This document shows positions 53,760-64,000 of a stretch of 64,000 nucleotides of DNA, piece after piece. Both the position numbers and the translations under genes were made by a program. The stretch is taken from positions 193,418,372 to 193,482,371 of the forward strand of contig NC_092875.1 in the NCBI RefSeq assembly GCF_028372415.1. The letters run 5' to 3'. Below the pieces are notes generated by a model. That model was not told where the DNA came from. It was given only the letters and a program-made list of their open reading frames with translations, and made no database searches. Position 1 is the first letter of the stretch. Every line of letters begins with the position of its first letter. The stretch comes from Notamacropus eugenii. Its lineage: Eukaryota; Chordata; Mammalia; Diprotodontia; Macropodidae.

Positions 53760-55935
53760 AAGGATCCTTAGAAGCTTTTTATGCAAAACATCTTTTTAAA
53801 AACATTTGTGTCAAAACATGATAGCAATGTAAAGAGATTAATAATGACATCTAATTAGCCTTTTTTTTTGTTTTTAAACTGCCATCTCAATGATGGGAGA
53901 GAAATGTTGAATGTTATTGTAGGAAGATTTGTCAACCAAGGTGGTCGGTTGACCTCTTAAAGCACTTAGCTCTGAATCATTTTTTGCCAGAAAGGTTAAC
54001 AGATTTGGGTAGAGACATTCCCATGTAATTCCTTGATTTCCTGGTGATTTACAATAGGAAAAACCTGTGCTGGTCTTCATAAGAATCAATTTCTTTCCCT
54101 CCCACATTTCCCCTTCCCCCCAACATCTATCTTGAATAATCAAGAAAAGAAGCCCCAACTGTGTTCAACTCCTTCAAAATATCAAAGCAACTTGTTTTTA
54201 TTGCTGAGGAGAAAATGAGATGGTTTAGCATTATTTTTAGAAGTTTTGAGAATTTCAAACATCATAGACAAAGATCTGCCAAGCCTGATTGTAGTTTAAT
54301 CTAGGCAAAACAACCTACTGATTATATTCTGCCAGGGGGGAGAAAAACCTTTCTTCAGGTTTCTGTGTTAGACCAGAAGAACTATAGGTGCTATTTCAGT
54401 GGGTTTTCCCCCCTACTAGAATGCAGAAGAAAAATGTTGGATTCCTGTGGTTCTTTACTCAATAATCTTGTTTCTGCTGAGATATGTAGGTGATGCCAAA
54501 TTTAAGACTGGAGAGATTTTTAGTCACTGCACTCCCCAAAAATGGAATATAATGCAGTGCCCAGGCTCTGGCAGTACCACTGTAATCATTACAAATGGCA
54601 CCCCTGTAATCATCTGTAAAACAAAGCACACTTTTAAATGCTTTAGTGTGGGCAAAAGAGGCTCAGCTTGTGTTCAGGAAACAATTGTTTGGTTTGGTTT
54701 GGTTTTTCTCTAAATCATCACCCTAAGTGGTATTTGGTCATGAGTGGATGCTCACACTAATAATGTGCTGTGGAAAGCTAACCTGGGGGAGAAATTGTCC
54801 TGAGGTGGAGCTTTGTAAGTAATAGCACCTGGAGAAGGAATAGCTAGAAATTTTTACGTTAGTCACCCCATCAAAGGATTTTCATTGGAGGCCTGTTTGT
54901 AGAGCCAGGCCAAGAAGTGCACCACTTACATGTTAAACGTTGAGTGCCCTTTGACAATCATCTTCATAAGGATTTGGTGACATTATTATACAGCTTTCAC
55001 AGTAGATAGATACATCCCCTATATTTGGCTTCATATGCCAATCCATGTTGTCATTGTTTCCCATTTTCCTCCCCTAATCATCTCTCCCATCTTTAGCACC
55101 AATTGCCCCAAGAAGTAAAGAACACAAGCATTCAGCTGTAACAGTAACTAGGTGTATCCCACAGATTTTCATGAAAACTAAGTCAAAAGAAAATATGTAA
55201 GTACTCTATTGGCCTATATCTGACTATATTGACCTATATTTTGTAGGATGCCCTTCTTTTCCCCCGATTGGTATTTATTCTGTACAGTTTTTTCGTTTCA
55301 AAGACATAATGTTGTAGTGGTTTGACATATTTGGGAGGCAGGCTACATTCCAAACAGCACAGTAAATAAATTATTAGACCTTTTAAAGCTTCTATCTTAT
55401 TCTTTGTGTCTGCCCTTATTTCTTTTTAGGCACTAGTCATGAGGGTTAATGGTTATATCCAGGGCTGTTGGCATAAAAAATGTTTTCAAATTCCAAGAAG
55501 CATGAACAGGGAAGATTACATTGTCATTATTCATGAAACCAAAAAGGGAAAATAAGTGGGAATGTACATGTAGGAAACCACTAGTCCTATCTACTTCCTC
55601 ACTGCTTTAGATCCTCAGCGAGGCACCAAGGACTGACTTAAAGAATGCCTGTTCATCAAAGAAGACAATTGTGGAAAAAATTGCATAAGCCAACAGTGCA
55701 GAATGAGAAAAAAAAATGGGATCTTTGGCTTCTTGGCTAGTTGAGGAAATGGGATAGATGCAGAATAAAAAAAATTTTACTCCTTTAAGAAGGAGATATC
55801 ACCCATCTTCTCTGGAGGAGTCATTTAAATTCAGCTTCCTGCAAAAGTGAAATGTGCTTTGCAAATTGGACCCTCTACTCTGAAGGCCTTATTTCTCTGA
55901 CCTCAGCCACAAAGAATGCAGCTACAACTCCACAG
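53760..55935. other. repeat-poor unique intronic sequence
   Basis: About 2.2 kb with no recognised SINE or LINE, which is long for this window. It holds no convincing coding exon. Intronic enhancers are possible but not shown by the sequence. Confidence 0.45.
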
Positions 55936-55937
55936 TT

Positions 55938-56062
55938 TGTGCTAAACCATGTGACCTTGAGCAAGTCATTTAATCAGTCTCCTCATGTCTTAGTCTCTTC
56001 ATCTGTAAAATGGGAGGGTTGAACTCCTTAGCCTCTGAGACTCTAGTCTGTGATCTTATCAA
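55938..56062 (+). repeat. MIR (plus strand)
   Basis: 'accatgtgaccttgagcaag', 'ctcttcatctgtaaaatggg' and 'gagactctagtctgtgatct'. Confidence 0.8.
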
Positions 56063-56064
56063 GA

Positions 56065-56630
56065 AAAGAACTTATGACCAAGTAAATGTTACAAAGCTCA
56101 TGCTCTATCTTCCTTGTCTAGATAAGGGATAGTCGTAGCCCTTGTGGGGTGGCTCTGGCTTGACTCCAGGGGCTGTGTGGTCTCCCTTTCAAAACATCAA
56201 ACCCTGGGTCAACCATCAAACCCTCTCCTGGCTCTTCTCTCCAAAACAATGATATCTTCCCACTCATGTTTCCAACATTTCCCCACTCTGCCCCTTCCCT
56301 CAATCTTGCAAGTCCCCAATCTCCTTCTAAGTCAGGCATCTGCCCTTCAAGACAGCTGTAACTAACCTCTACCAGCTCCACAAGTGCCACTGGGAAAATT
56401 CCTCCTCCCTTTGCCTATAGCTCGATCACCTTGTAGCTGATAGGTGCCCTCAGTGTGGGCCTCCAGGCAGTGACCAATAAGAGCCCCATCTTTAACCCTT
56501 TTCCTGGTGGGACAAAGAGTCACACATCTGATTTCATTATATTATCTTCCCCTTTATCCGTACCCCTCAGCCCCCTATCTTCCAAACTTGCCTTTTACTA
56601 TCCTAGGCACTTAGATTCTCAACTTTAGTA
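56065..56630. other. no repeat firmly recognised (pyrimidine-rich)
   Basis: C/T-rich sequence. Parts may be L2 (plus), since a clear L2 follows at 56635. The overlapping frames on both strands (56118-56390) show no known protein. Confidence 0.35.
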
Positions 56631-56634
56631 TCAT

Positions 56635-56935
56635 TAACTCACTTTTTCTTACCCTACATAGCCAATCAGTTGCTAAATCTTATTTTGCCTCTACTTGTGC
56701 CCCTTTGTCTCTGCTTACACTGCTACCATCCTAGTTCAGACCCTCATGGACTCTTACCTGGATTATTTCAATAGCCTCCTAACTGGTCCCCTTGCTTATG
56801 GTCTCTCGATTTACCAATCTGTACACAGGGTGTGGAAGTGATTTTCCTAAAGGGCAGGCCTCACCATATCACACCCCTTACTTACTGTCTCGATTGACTC
56901 TAGAATCAAATATTTCATCAATTATCTCATTCTAC
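56635..56935 (+). repeat. L2 fragment (plus strand)
   Basis: 'gattatttcaatagcctcct', 'aactggtccccttgcttatg', 'gatttaccaatctgtacaca' and 'tatcacaccccttacttact' follow the L2 3' UTR order. Confidence 0.7.
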
Positions 56936-56939
56936 AGAA

Positions 56940-57295
56940 TTATGTACATTTGCAGTGTATATAATACATGAAAGTTTGAAACTCCTGATATATAGATAAG
57001 TGACAGTTGTACATAAAATAAAAAGGGAATATGCCAGAACGAACTATAGAGCAAGGCCTCAGTGTTAGGGTGAACTGGGTTGGGTTTTGCCTCTTGACAC
57101 TTTCTGGGGGCATGATCCTGGGTAATCAACCTCTCTGTGTTCTAGGTGGCTCTCTTTAAGACTAAATTGCAAAAAGAGTTGCTGATTTGGTCGCTGTGAG
57201 TTTATCGCACTAGTGAAACACAGATCTTAAAAAATATAGATATTTATTTCTATAACAACTGATTTATAAAGTGAGACATAAACAGTGGTAAGTAA
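56940..57295. other. no gene or repeat recognised
   Basis: Intronic, AT-rich. Confidence 0.4.
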
Positions 57296-57299
57296 AAAT

Positions 57300-57420
57300 T
57301 TATTTATGATTATTACCTACCATGTGCCAGGCACTAGACTATGCATTTGGAATATGAAGAGGCCAGAGACAGACCTTGCCCTCAAAGTGCTTACAATCTA
57401 ATGGGCACTTGGTGACAAGT
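57300..57420 (-). repeat. L2 3' end (minus strand)
   Basis: 'accatgtgccaggcactaga' and 'ccctcaaagtgcttacaatc'. It lies head to head with the plus-strand L2 that follows. Confidence 0.75.
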
Positions 57421-57424
57421 GACT

Positions 57425-57740
57425 GAAGAGAGGTAAATCAGCTCAGGCACTCCCTTCTGTATAAAGCCTTTCTTGCTCTATCCAGCTGCTGGTTCACTCC
57501 CTGAAAAACCTACTTACTGTTTATAGTGTTTTTACATTTTAATTCAGAGATAAATATGAACATAAATAACTGCATACATTTTGTATACATCATGTATATA
57601 TTTATTATGTTCACACTTATCTTGGTCGTTAAAATCTAAGTTTCTTGAAGGCAGAGATTTTTAACTTTTTTTTTGTATTCTCAATGATTAGCTCAGTCTC
57701 TAATCTATAAACACTTAATAATTGCCTATTGATATAAAAT
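57425..57740 (+). repeat. L2 3' end (plus strand)
   Basis: 'cttctgtataaagcctttct', 'taagtttcttgaaggcagag' and 'aaacacttaataattgccta'. Confidence 0.75.
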
Positions 57741-57754
57741 AAGGTAGTTATGGC

Positions 57755-58000
57755 AGCCGGGTAGCATCATGGATAGAGCAGGAGGGACCTGGAGTCAGGA
57801 ACACCTGAGTTCAATTCTGGCCTCAGGCACTTAGTAACTGTCATCCTAGACAAGTCACTTAACCACTGCCTCAGTTTCCCCATTTAAAATGAGGATAATA
57901 GTAGAATCTACTTCCCAGGATTTCTGTGAGACTCAAATGAGATAATATTTTTAAAGTGCCTTGCAAACCTTGAAGTATTATATAAATGCAGGCTATTATT
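57755..58000 (+). repeat. tRNA-headed CORE-SINE (plus strand)
   Basis: 'gggacctggagtcaggaaca', 'tggcctcaggcacttagtaa' and 'gtgccttgcaaaccttgaag', with an ATTATT-type end. Confidence 0.88.
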
Positions 58001-58084
58001 AGCCATGGCAGTCACAGTAGAGTTGTAGGAGAAATTTAGACTAAGGGAAACTGGACTAACACAGTAGGCTCAGAAAATATTGTA

Positions 58085-58220
58085 AGGAGCACGTACGTGT
58101 GGTGTAGAGTACTGGATTTGTAGGCAGCACTCAAATTGGTGTATCTGTCCACTTACTAATTTTCTGCCTCCTCATCTGTAAAAGGATAAGAATTAAACCA
58201 GGTAGTTTAATACTAATGGC
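58085..58220 (+). repeat. diverged MIR (plus strand)
   Basis: 'gtgtagagtactggatttgt' and 'gcctcctcatctgtaaaagg'. Confidence 0.55.
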
Positions 58221-58224
58221 CCTA

Positions 58225-59280
58225 GGAAAAGCAGAATTAGCTCCTGTATGTGTGGCAAGACACCTCAATGGAGCTCATGTAGGAGAGAGTCATTGGTGAG
58301 ATGGCTAAAAAGGAACCACCCATAGAAATCTGATGCTAAGTCAAAGAGTTCAGTTGGTAGAGAACTTCTATACTCCTCTTTGGCTCCCTCTCAGCTTAAT
58401 ACTCTCAAAATGCCCATTGCAATGTTGAGTACATAGTGAGGACTCAGATACCTGTGGGAGTGATCTGATAGGCCAGTCTATCTGTTAGTACGGTACAAAG
58501 ACCAATCTTCATAAACATTTTAAAAACACAGTTTTAACAGTGGAAGGGACCTAAGTGACTCTAGTCAATTCAGTTTATCGATGAGAGAAAAAGGTCAAAG
58601 ACAGTAATAAAGGCTTACTCAGTACGTTGTTATCCTGAGCTTTTCCAATGAGATGATGAAAGTACATCATTTTGCAAATCCTAAAGTGCTGTAAATAATA
58701 GTCATTGTGTCCCTTAAGTGTGGGGAAGTGTGTGATATTTTAGCAGATTTTCCAACAAAAATGGTTAAATTTTTTTTTAACTGTCATAAGGGAATAAGTT
58801 TTAAAAAATAAAACCCAACTCACTTCTGTGGAATTTCATGTTCCCCAAGGGTACCAACTCATTGAGGCATTGTATTTGCTTATCACTTAGGTGCTAGATA
58901 AAAGGGAATAAAAAGGAATGAGTAACTTTGAGTAAGTTGTCCATGGTGAGTAATTTGCAAATTTTGTACTAATGTTTTCTGTAAACTTGACAGTTCAAAT
59001 CCAGGCAGAATGAAGAATATATTTTACAAAACATACAATCAGGATGGTGTTGTCTTTATTAAAAACTGTTTACAAGAGTGGCACTTGAAGATTTTGACCT
59101 CCTCTTCAGTGACTGATGGTAACAGTGTCACTTCTTCTCTAGGGCTCCTCCCTCATGTTGGGATGTTACTACCTGCTCAGGGAAGATCTTTGATCAAAAT
59201 GTTGATGTTTAATTCTTAAAAACTAAAGTTAATTAATTTCCTTAAAATAACTTTATTTATAGAACTTAGAGACCTTAAAA
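58225..59280. other. mostly unrecognised intronic sequence
   Basis: A weak MIR-like piece may lie at 58530-58700 ('tttgcaaatcctaaagtgct'). There is no exon signal. Confidence 0.4.
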
Positions 59281-59284
59281 ATAG

Positions 59285-59455
59285 AATAAGCATCTTTGAC
59301 TTGCTGAAAAGGAGTCACACAACTTGAATTCAAGTCTTGGCTTTTCCACTTAATTAGTCATGTAACCTTGTTCCTCAATTTGCTTATGTATAAAATGAGA
59401 GTTTGAGTTAAATGACCCCAGGCTCCTTCCAGCCATAAGTCTATGATCAAGTATG
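59285..59455 (+). repeat. MIR/THER-type SINE (plus strand)
   Basis: 'cacaacttgaattcaagtct', 'taaaatgagagtttgag' and 'ccccaggctccttccagcca'. Confidence 0.7.
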
Positions 59456-59459
59456 ATTT

Positions 59460-59960
59460 TATACCACTGTTTGAATAAAAATAAAATACAGTCTAAGGTG
59501 GCTCTGATTTATTTGGTACCTTTTAGGCAGGAACTAAGAGCTTATAGGGCCCTCTTCTGTGATTTCATTGGTAAAGGAAAGTGGTGAATTGAGGGTTGAT
59601 TGATAGGGAGTCTGATTTTTAAGTCTTTTTTAGCACCACTGCCTGAGCCAGGTTTTCTTCTAGCAGCTACTTCCCCAAGTCATTACTTAGCTGCCAGCTA
59701 GGATTGCGAGTGAGGGTGCTGGGGATTTAGAAAGAAGGGAAAATTGCCATCCACCCACAGATTGGGAGAATGGCTCTGTACAAGGTAGCACTTTTACTGT
59801 ATGGTCCTGTGGGCCTCAAATAGCAGTTTGATGATGGTGAAAATATCATTCTCTTTAAGCCTGATTTCTACCCTTTGAAGTTTTCTAGAAGGTGATCCCT
59901 CCTGGGTGGGAAGTGGACAGTCTTCATTCTGCCCTTTTCTCAGGTTTAGATTGTGCCTGG
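59460..59960. other. no gene or repeat recognised
   Basis: Intronic, apparently unique. Confidence 0.4.
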
Positions 59961-59964
59961 TGAC

Positions 59965-60155
59965 CTTTAGAACAAGGACTCTTACCCAGGGTCCATGAAT
60001 TTGTATTTTTTTTAATATTCTGATAACCATATATTAATATAATTGATGTCCTTTGTAATCTTACGCATTTAAAAACATCCTGAGAAAGGATCCATAGGTT
60101 TCGCCAGACTTCCAGAGGGGTCCATGACACAAAAAAAAGGTTAAAATCTCCTATC
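59965..60155 (+). repeat. DNA-transposon-like repeat, intact copy
   Basis: Begins 'aaggactcttacccagggtc' and ends 'catgacacaaaaaaaaggtt', with short inverted ends. It is the same family as the copy split by HAL1 at 35290-35355/38014-38180. Confidence 0.6.
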
Positions 60156-60159
60156 CTTG

Positions 60160-60325
60160 GATTCCTTAGGAAGCACCTTAAAGGCTATTTAATTTAACCT
60201 CATTTTATGGATGAGAAAGCTGAGGCCTAGGACAGACTTGTCTAAGGTTACACTCTAGGTAAGTGTCAGAGGTGGTTTTAAAATTCATGTCTTCTGATTC
60301 AAAATTCTGTGTACTAGACCTTTGA
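60160..60325 (-). repeat. MIR (minus strand)
   Basis: 'cctcattttatggatgagaa', 'agctgaggcctaggacagac' and 'ctctaggtaagtgtcagagg'. Confidence 0.8.
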
Positions 60326-60329
60326 AACA

Positions 60330-60985
60330 TTCTCTTGACTGACTAGGGAAAAACACCTTCAATGCACTGATTTTCAGTATAAAGAAATGTAAGAGAAAAC
60401 TTGCTGTAGAACTACTGTGGTACAGTGTTCTATGTTCTTTTCCTTTTCCTATTTTTTCCCTGCTTTGGTTTTTATGGAGTAGCTGGAGTGCATGACCAGA
60501 ACAGCTACACACAGAGCCATTCTAAAGGGGGTGGATGGCAGGTTTCCTTTCTTCCTTTCCACGTGCCCAGCATCTTTCCTTGCATATGTGTTGTTGGCAA
60601 CTGAGCAGTAACATAAAGGAATAACCACTGGACAAGGAAAACCTGGCTCAGCCAATGGTTTTAAACTTGGAAATTCATTCATACAGATTAACCCAGGATT
60701 TCACTACCAAGGCAAAAACTTGTCCTGAAAGATAACCTTAAATTTCCATTTTAATTATCTGTGTAGATATAACTAAAAACAGTGTTTCACATACTTTAAT
60801 TGCCTACTTTTCAAGAGAGCAGATATTAAAAGAGGGAGACTGCATTCCTTTCTTTACAAACAACTTTTATTCTTTTAGCCTAATTTCACCTTAAAATATT
60901 GGGGGAAGGGCAAGGTTGTGGCACAGTGATTTAATCTCATTGTAAATCCTAAGGCCTCCATATCACCATATAGGCCAGCCAACAT
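60330..60985. other. no gene or repeat recognised
   Basis: Intronic. The small overlapping minus frames have no homology that I recognise. Confidence 0.4.
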
Positions 60986-60989
60986 CCGG

Positions 60990-61055
60990 TCAATCACCAA
61001 GCATTTATTAAGCCACCAGTACAGTGCCTGGCAAGGCATACATAAAATAGCTGAT
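60990..61055 (-). repeat. L2 3' end scrap (minus strand)
   Basis: 'caccaagcatttattaagcc' and 'cagtgcctggcaagg'. Confidence 0.55.
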
Positions 61056-61129
61056 TTGTTCTAATTGTAATTATGTATTTTTGTGGGTTTTATAGTTTCT
61101 AAAATAACTTGGATATTTATTTCATCCTA

Positions 61130-61275
61130 GGTTAGGTATTGGAAGTTACTGTCATTTTACAGATGAGGAAACTTAAGATTTCAAGCGCTGAAGGGACTTG
61201 ATCAGGGTCACGGATCATCTGCTTGAATTGGGTCTTCTGGACTCCAGATTGATCCAGTGATCTTCCCACAAGTCA
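61130..61275 (-). repeat. MIR (minus strand)
   Basis: 'gtcattttacagatgaggaa' and 'gggacttgatcagggtcacg'. Confidence 0.75.
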
Positions 61276-61414
61276 GATCTCACCTAACTATATAGAAAGG
61301 GAGCATGCTATTTAGTGTGCTGCCGTCAATATAAAACTAACCTTTGCACTGATAATAGTTCTTATAACCTAGTAGAAGATGCCCCCTTTTGAGACTGGGC
61401 ACATCACCATTGGT

Positions 61415-61530
61415 GGCACCAAGAAAGTACTGAGCACTTCCTACGTGCTTTTATTGTGGGAATATGAAATAAGTATAAAATACAGCCTTTCTGTCCCCAA
61501 GAATTTTACAAACAAGACTTAAGTACTAAT
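61415..61530 (-). repeat. L2 3' end, diverged (minus strand)
   Basis: 'gagcacttcctacgtgcttt' and 'ctgtccccaagaattttaca'. Confidence 0.5.
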
Positions 61531-61558
61531 TAATTGACCAGATAGACTATATCTTTTT

Positions 61559-61788
61559 ATTGTTCAGTCATTTCAGACTCTTCATGACCCCATTTGGGAT
61601 TGACAAAATATTAAAGTGATTTGCCATTTCCTTCTCCAACTTATTTTACAGATGGGGAAACTGAGGCAAATAGGATTAAGAGACTTGCCCAGGGCCTCAG
61701 AGCTAGTAAGTGTTTGAGTCCTGATTGGAACTCAATTCTCCCTGACTTCAGATCTGTTACTCTGTCTACTGCACCACATAGCTGCCCA
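61559..61788 (-). repeat. marsupial CORE-SINE with long 3' tail (minus strand)
   Basis: 'ttgttcagtcatttcagact', 'gaccccatttgggattgaca' and 'tttgccatttccttctccaa', with a head 'ctgcaccacatagctgccc'. Confidence 0.88.
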
Positions 61789-62039
61789 ATTAGATTATAT
61801 AGTTCTAAATTAACATGACTTCACCACTCAACTGTGCCTAGCACCATGCTTAAGAAAACTTGTTTAACTGTTCTGATACACAATATTGAGCCTTTATTGA
61901 AAAATTGTTGAATAGAAGAAGAATATGATGAAGGCAATTAAGCATTGCTTTAACTTAATGAACTAACGAAACCACTCTCCTAAACAGAAAATTAACATAG
62001 TGGCATTGTGTAGGACTTAGCAAGATCAACAACATTTTT

Positions 62040-62312
62040 ATTGCTAGCAAGAAGGCTGAGGATGGTGAGGATCTCTTGAATATGGGGGTTTGGGGTTGCA
62101 GTGGGCTAAGCCAGTCATGTGTCTGCATATGTCAGCCACCAATTTGGTTGGCCCCCAGAGCAGAGAGCCACTAGGCAGCCCAAGGAGGGGTCAACTGGTC
62201 AATTGGTTGTAAATAGCAGCTTAGAGCTCCCCTACTGATCAGTAGTAGGATTGGGCTAATGAATGGCCACTGTACTTCCAGCCTGGGAGTGATGGGGAGG
62301 CCTTATCCAGAT
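62040..62312 (+). pseudogene. 7SL (SRP) RNA pseudogene 1
   Basis: It follows human-type 7SL RNA from about nucleotide 46 to the 3' end, including the S domain that Alu and B1 elements lack: 'gttgcagtgggctaagcc', 'gtcatgtgtctgc', 'cccaaggaggggtcaactgg', 'ctgatcagtagtaggattgg', 'atggccactgtacttccagc' and 'ctgggagtgatggggaggcc'. The 5' Alu-domain start is missing and many substitutions are present. It is therefore a non-functional retrocopy, not an SRP RNA gene. Confidence 0.85.
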
Positions 62313-62334
62313 AGATTAAAACGTGAAAGGGAGG

Positions 62335-62470
62335 AGAATTTAGTTTGAACATGTTAAGTTTGAGAGGAAAATAGGACATCTACATGGAAATATCCATTGG
62401 GCTTTTGAAAGTGAGGGGAAGATAGGGCGAAATCTAATAAACATGATGTTTGGAATCATATAGCAGAGGA
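62335..62470 (-). repeat. L2 RT-region fragment (minus strand)
   Basis: 'gaacatgttaagtttgagag' and 'gacatctacatggaaatatc' are the antisense of the L2 RT block downstream of the YADD box. Confidence 0.65.
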
Positions 62471-62474
62471 TTCT

Positions 62475-62745
62475 CTTTTTTAAAAATTGATATGGTATAG
62501 TAAGTGCCTTTCATAATTTATTTCAATATCCTCAGATTTGTTTGGAGGAATCTGCAGTGTTGGAATATCATGAGCTTTTTGTTTTAATAATTCTGAACTT
62601 AACAAATACACAAAGTGAACATGTCTGTGTTATGAGTTCTTTTTTTTCACATATGTTGTCATTGGTGCATTAAAGAAGTCTTGCTCTCTATCAGTTCCCA
62701 GACTAAGAGAAAACTGGAGAGAGTTGTCTTTGAAGAAAGGCAAAG
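62475..62745. other. no repeat recognised
   Basis: AT-rich intronic sequence. Confidence 0.4.
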
Positions 62746-62749
62746 GAGG

Positions 62750-62890
62750 AGACACCTTGTGGCATAGAGAATAGAGTGAGCCTCTTGAGTCAGGAAGACT
62801 GGTTCAAGTCCAACCTTTGATACATCCTGCTTGGGTGACCTTAGACAAGTGGTTTTACTTCCCCCAGACAACTCTAAGTGTCTAAGTTGT
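62750..62890 (+). repeat. marsupial tRNA-derived SINE (plus strand), 3'-truncated
   Basis: 'tgtggcatagagaatagagt', 'cttgagtcaggaagactggt' and 'cccccagacaactctaagtg'. It is the same class as 47685-47902. Confidence 0.75.
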
Positions 62891-62894
62891 AGTC

Positions 62895-63560
62895 CTCATT
62901 GAAAGTTCTCTTACTAATGAAATCAAAGATCTTATTTTTAAAACTACTTGTTCCATTTCCTTATCTCTTAATTATGTTCTTAATGACAGTGAAGACTCTT
63001 TTCATGGACTATATAACACAATCAAAACTACACATGACAGGAAATCTGGCACTGAATTGACACTGGTCAAGGAAGTTCCTCACCAGAAGCTCTCGACCCT
63101 GATGAAATTACAAGTTTGGGGTTTTTTGCTAGCTTTTTTGATTTTAAAAGCTACATAATTATGTTCTGAGGTATGACACACCTATTTATTTTACTTTTTC
63201 TTTTGCATCTAATTTTACTGATTATAAAACCATAAAGTTGCATTTATATTTGGTTAGTTCTGGTGTATTCATGTTTAAAAATGAAAGCATCAGACTCATC
63301 TGAAAGAAGAAGCTATGAATTCTAAGCATCTATTATAACTGGTTTTGAGTATATAACTGGTGTTTGACTATTTGTAGCATTTCTTGAAGTGACTGATTTT
63401 GTTGCTGTAATTAGGTAGCAGAATACGTTGTAGAATTTCTGCTGCTGATACTTACACTATGCATAGTTTGCTACCTTTCTTATTTTCATTCGATCCCATG
63501 TTTTCCTTTTCCATGTTTATATTCCAGTCATCTTGACACTGGGAAACATTTTTCACCCTT
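62895..63560. other. no gene or repeat recognised
   Basis: AT-rich intronic sequence. Confidence 0.4.
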
Positions 63561-63568
63561 TTAGGAAC

Positions 63569-63820
63569 CATAGCTAGGGATGGTGGCACATGCTTGTCAT
63601 CCTAGACTGGTGAATCTCTTGTACTCAGAAGTTCTACACTACAGTGAATTATGCCAATGGGGTGTCCACACTAATTTCAGCATTAATATGGTGAGAGCCA
63701 CCAGAGTGGCAAACTGATCCAGGTTGGAAGTAGGACCAGTCAAAATTTTCATACCAAATTGGGATCAGATTTCCAACCTTGGCAAGATGGGGAGACCCAG
63801 TCTTTTTTTTTTTTTTTTTT
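63569..63820 (+). pseudogene. 7SL (SRP) RNA pseudogene 2, followed by a T18 tract
   Basis: 'gggatggtggcacatgcttg' corresponds to the 7SL 5' end, followed by 'gaattatgccaatggggtgt', 'cattaatatggtgagagcca', 'ccaggttggaagtaggacca' and 'caagatggggagacccagtc'. The element has an internal deletion of the 'ctactcgggaggctg' region and many changes. Eighteen T residues (63803-63820) follow the RNA 3' end where a retrocopy would normally have an A-tail. Confidence 0.8.
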
Positions 63821-64000
63821 AATGGAACTCTCTCAGTTTTCTTTGGCTTTGTGGAAGCCATGCACCCTACCTTACAATACTTGCCTACATGGTAGGCCCA
63901 CTAAATGTTCAATAAACTCTTAAAACATGCTTTTGGTGGAACTCCAGTTACCTCTAACAAAACTACTCACATTTATGCTTTATGATTGCAAATCACTTTT
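63821..64000. other. no repeat recognised
   Basis: Intronic sequence to the end of the window. Confidence 0.4.

Larger units (their letters stand above)
51377..64000 (+). other. E2F3: E2F3 intron 1 (continues beyond the window)
   Basis: No further exon starting with AKRRLELGE is seen before the window ends, so the remaining 12.6 kb is intronic. The repeats and unique pieces inside it are listed separately. Confidence 0.85.

Noticed and set aside
62040..62312. Functional 7SL RNA gene
   Set aside because: The 5' Alu-domain start is absent and conserved loop bases are changed, so it is a pseudogene.

Overview
The window reads as nuclear DNA from a marsupial mammal. It is AT-rich and CpG-poor except for one strong CpG island. 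It is filled with opossum-type L1 and ORF1-only 'half-L1' (HAL1-like) elements, RTE fragments, old L2 and CR1 LINEs, and tRNA-headed CORE/MIR SINEs with the long marsupial 3' tail ('atggcaaaccactccag...'). The species cannot be fixed from the sequence; opossum and Australian marsupials both remain possible.

The only protein-coding gene I can support is E2F3, on the + strand. A CpG island at about 48.6-51.5 kb carries both alternative first exons. Exon 1a (49680-50054) encodes the first 125 residues of E2F3a. Exon 1b (51359-51376) encodes only MPLQQQ, the start of E2F3b. Both stop in phase 0 at a GT donor, so either can be spliced to the same exon 2, which lies beyond the window. Upstream of exon 1a is a TATA-less promoter with GC boxes, an octamer, an RFX X-box-like motif, four CCAAT boxes and three E2F-like sites, which fits a gene induced at G1/S. 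From 51377 to 64000 everything lies in E2F3 intron 1.

Layout. 1-9 kb: layered L1/HAL1 elements, with one L1 nested in another and flanked by an 18-bp target-site duplication. 10-14 kb: an old CR1 LINE on the minus strand, split by an L1 5' fragment and lacking its reverse-transcriptase core. 16-25 kb: SINEs, L2, two L1 3' ends and an unexplained hairpin. 25-34 kb: an internally deleted L1, L2 and RTE fragments. 35-42 kb: a mariner-type MITE, a HAL1-like element with target-site duplication sitting in an older DNA-transposon-like repeat, a long interrupted L2, and an L1 5' part. 43-48 kb: microsatellites, SINEs and unique sequence. 48.5-51.5 kb: the E2F3 promoters and first exons. 51.5-64 kb: intron 1, with a Z-DNA-prone TG/CG tract, a diverged local duplication, a repeat-poor stretch at 53.8-55.9 kb, SINE/L2 remnants and two 7SL RNA pseudogenes.

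I saw no tRNA or rRNA gene, CRISPR array or intact transposon ORF. Repeat names are assigned by reading and memory of consensus sequences, so family-level labels are firmer than subfamily labels, and repeat edges are approximate to about 10-30 bp unless a target-site duplication is given.
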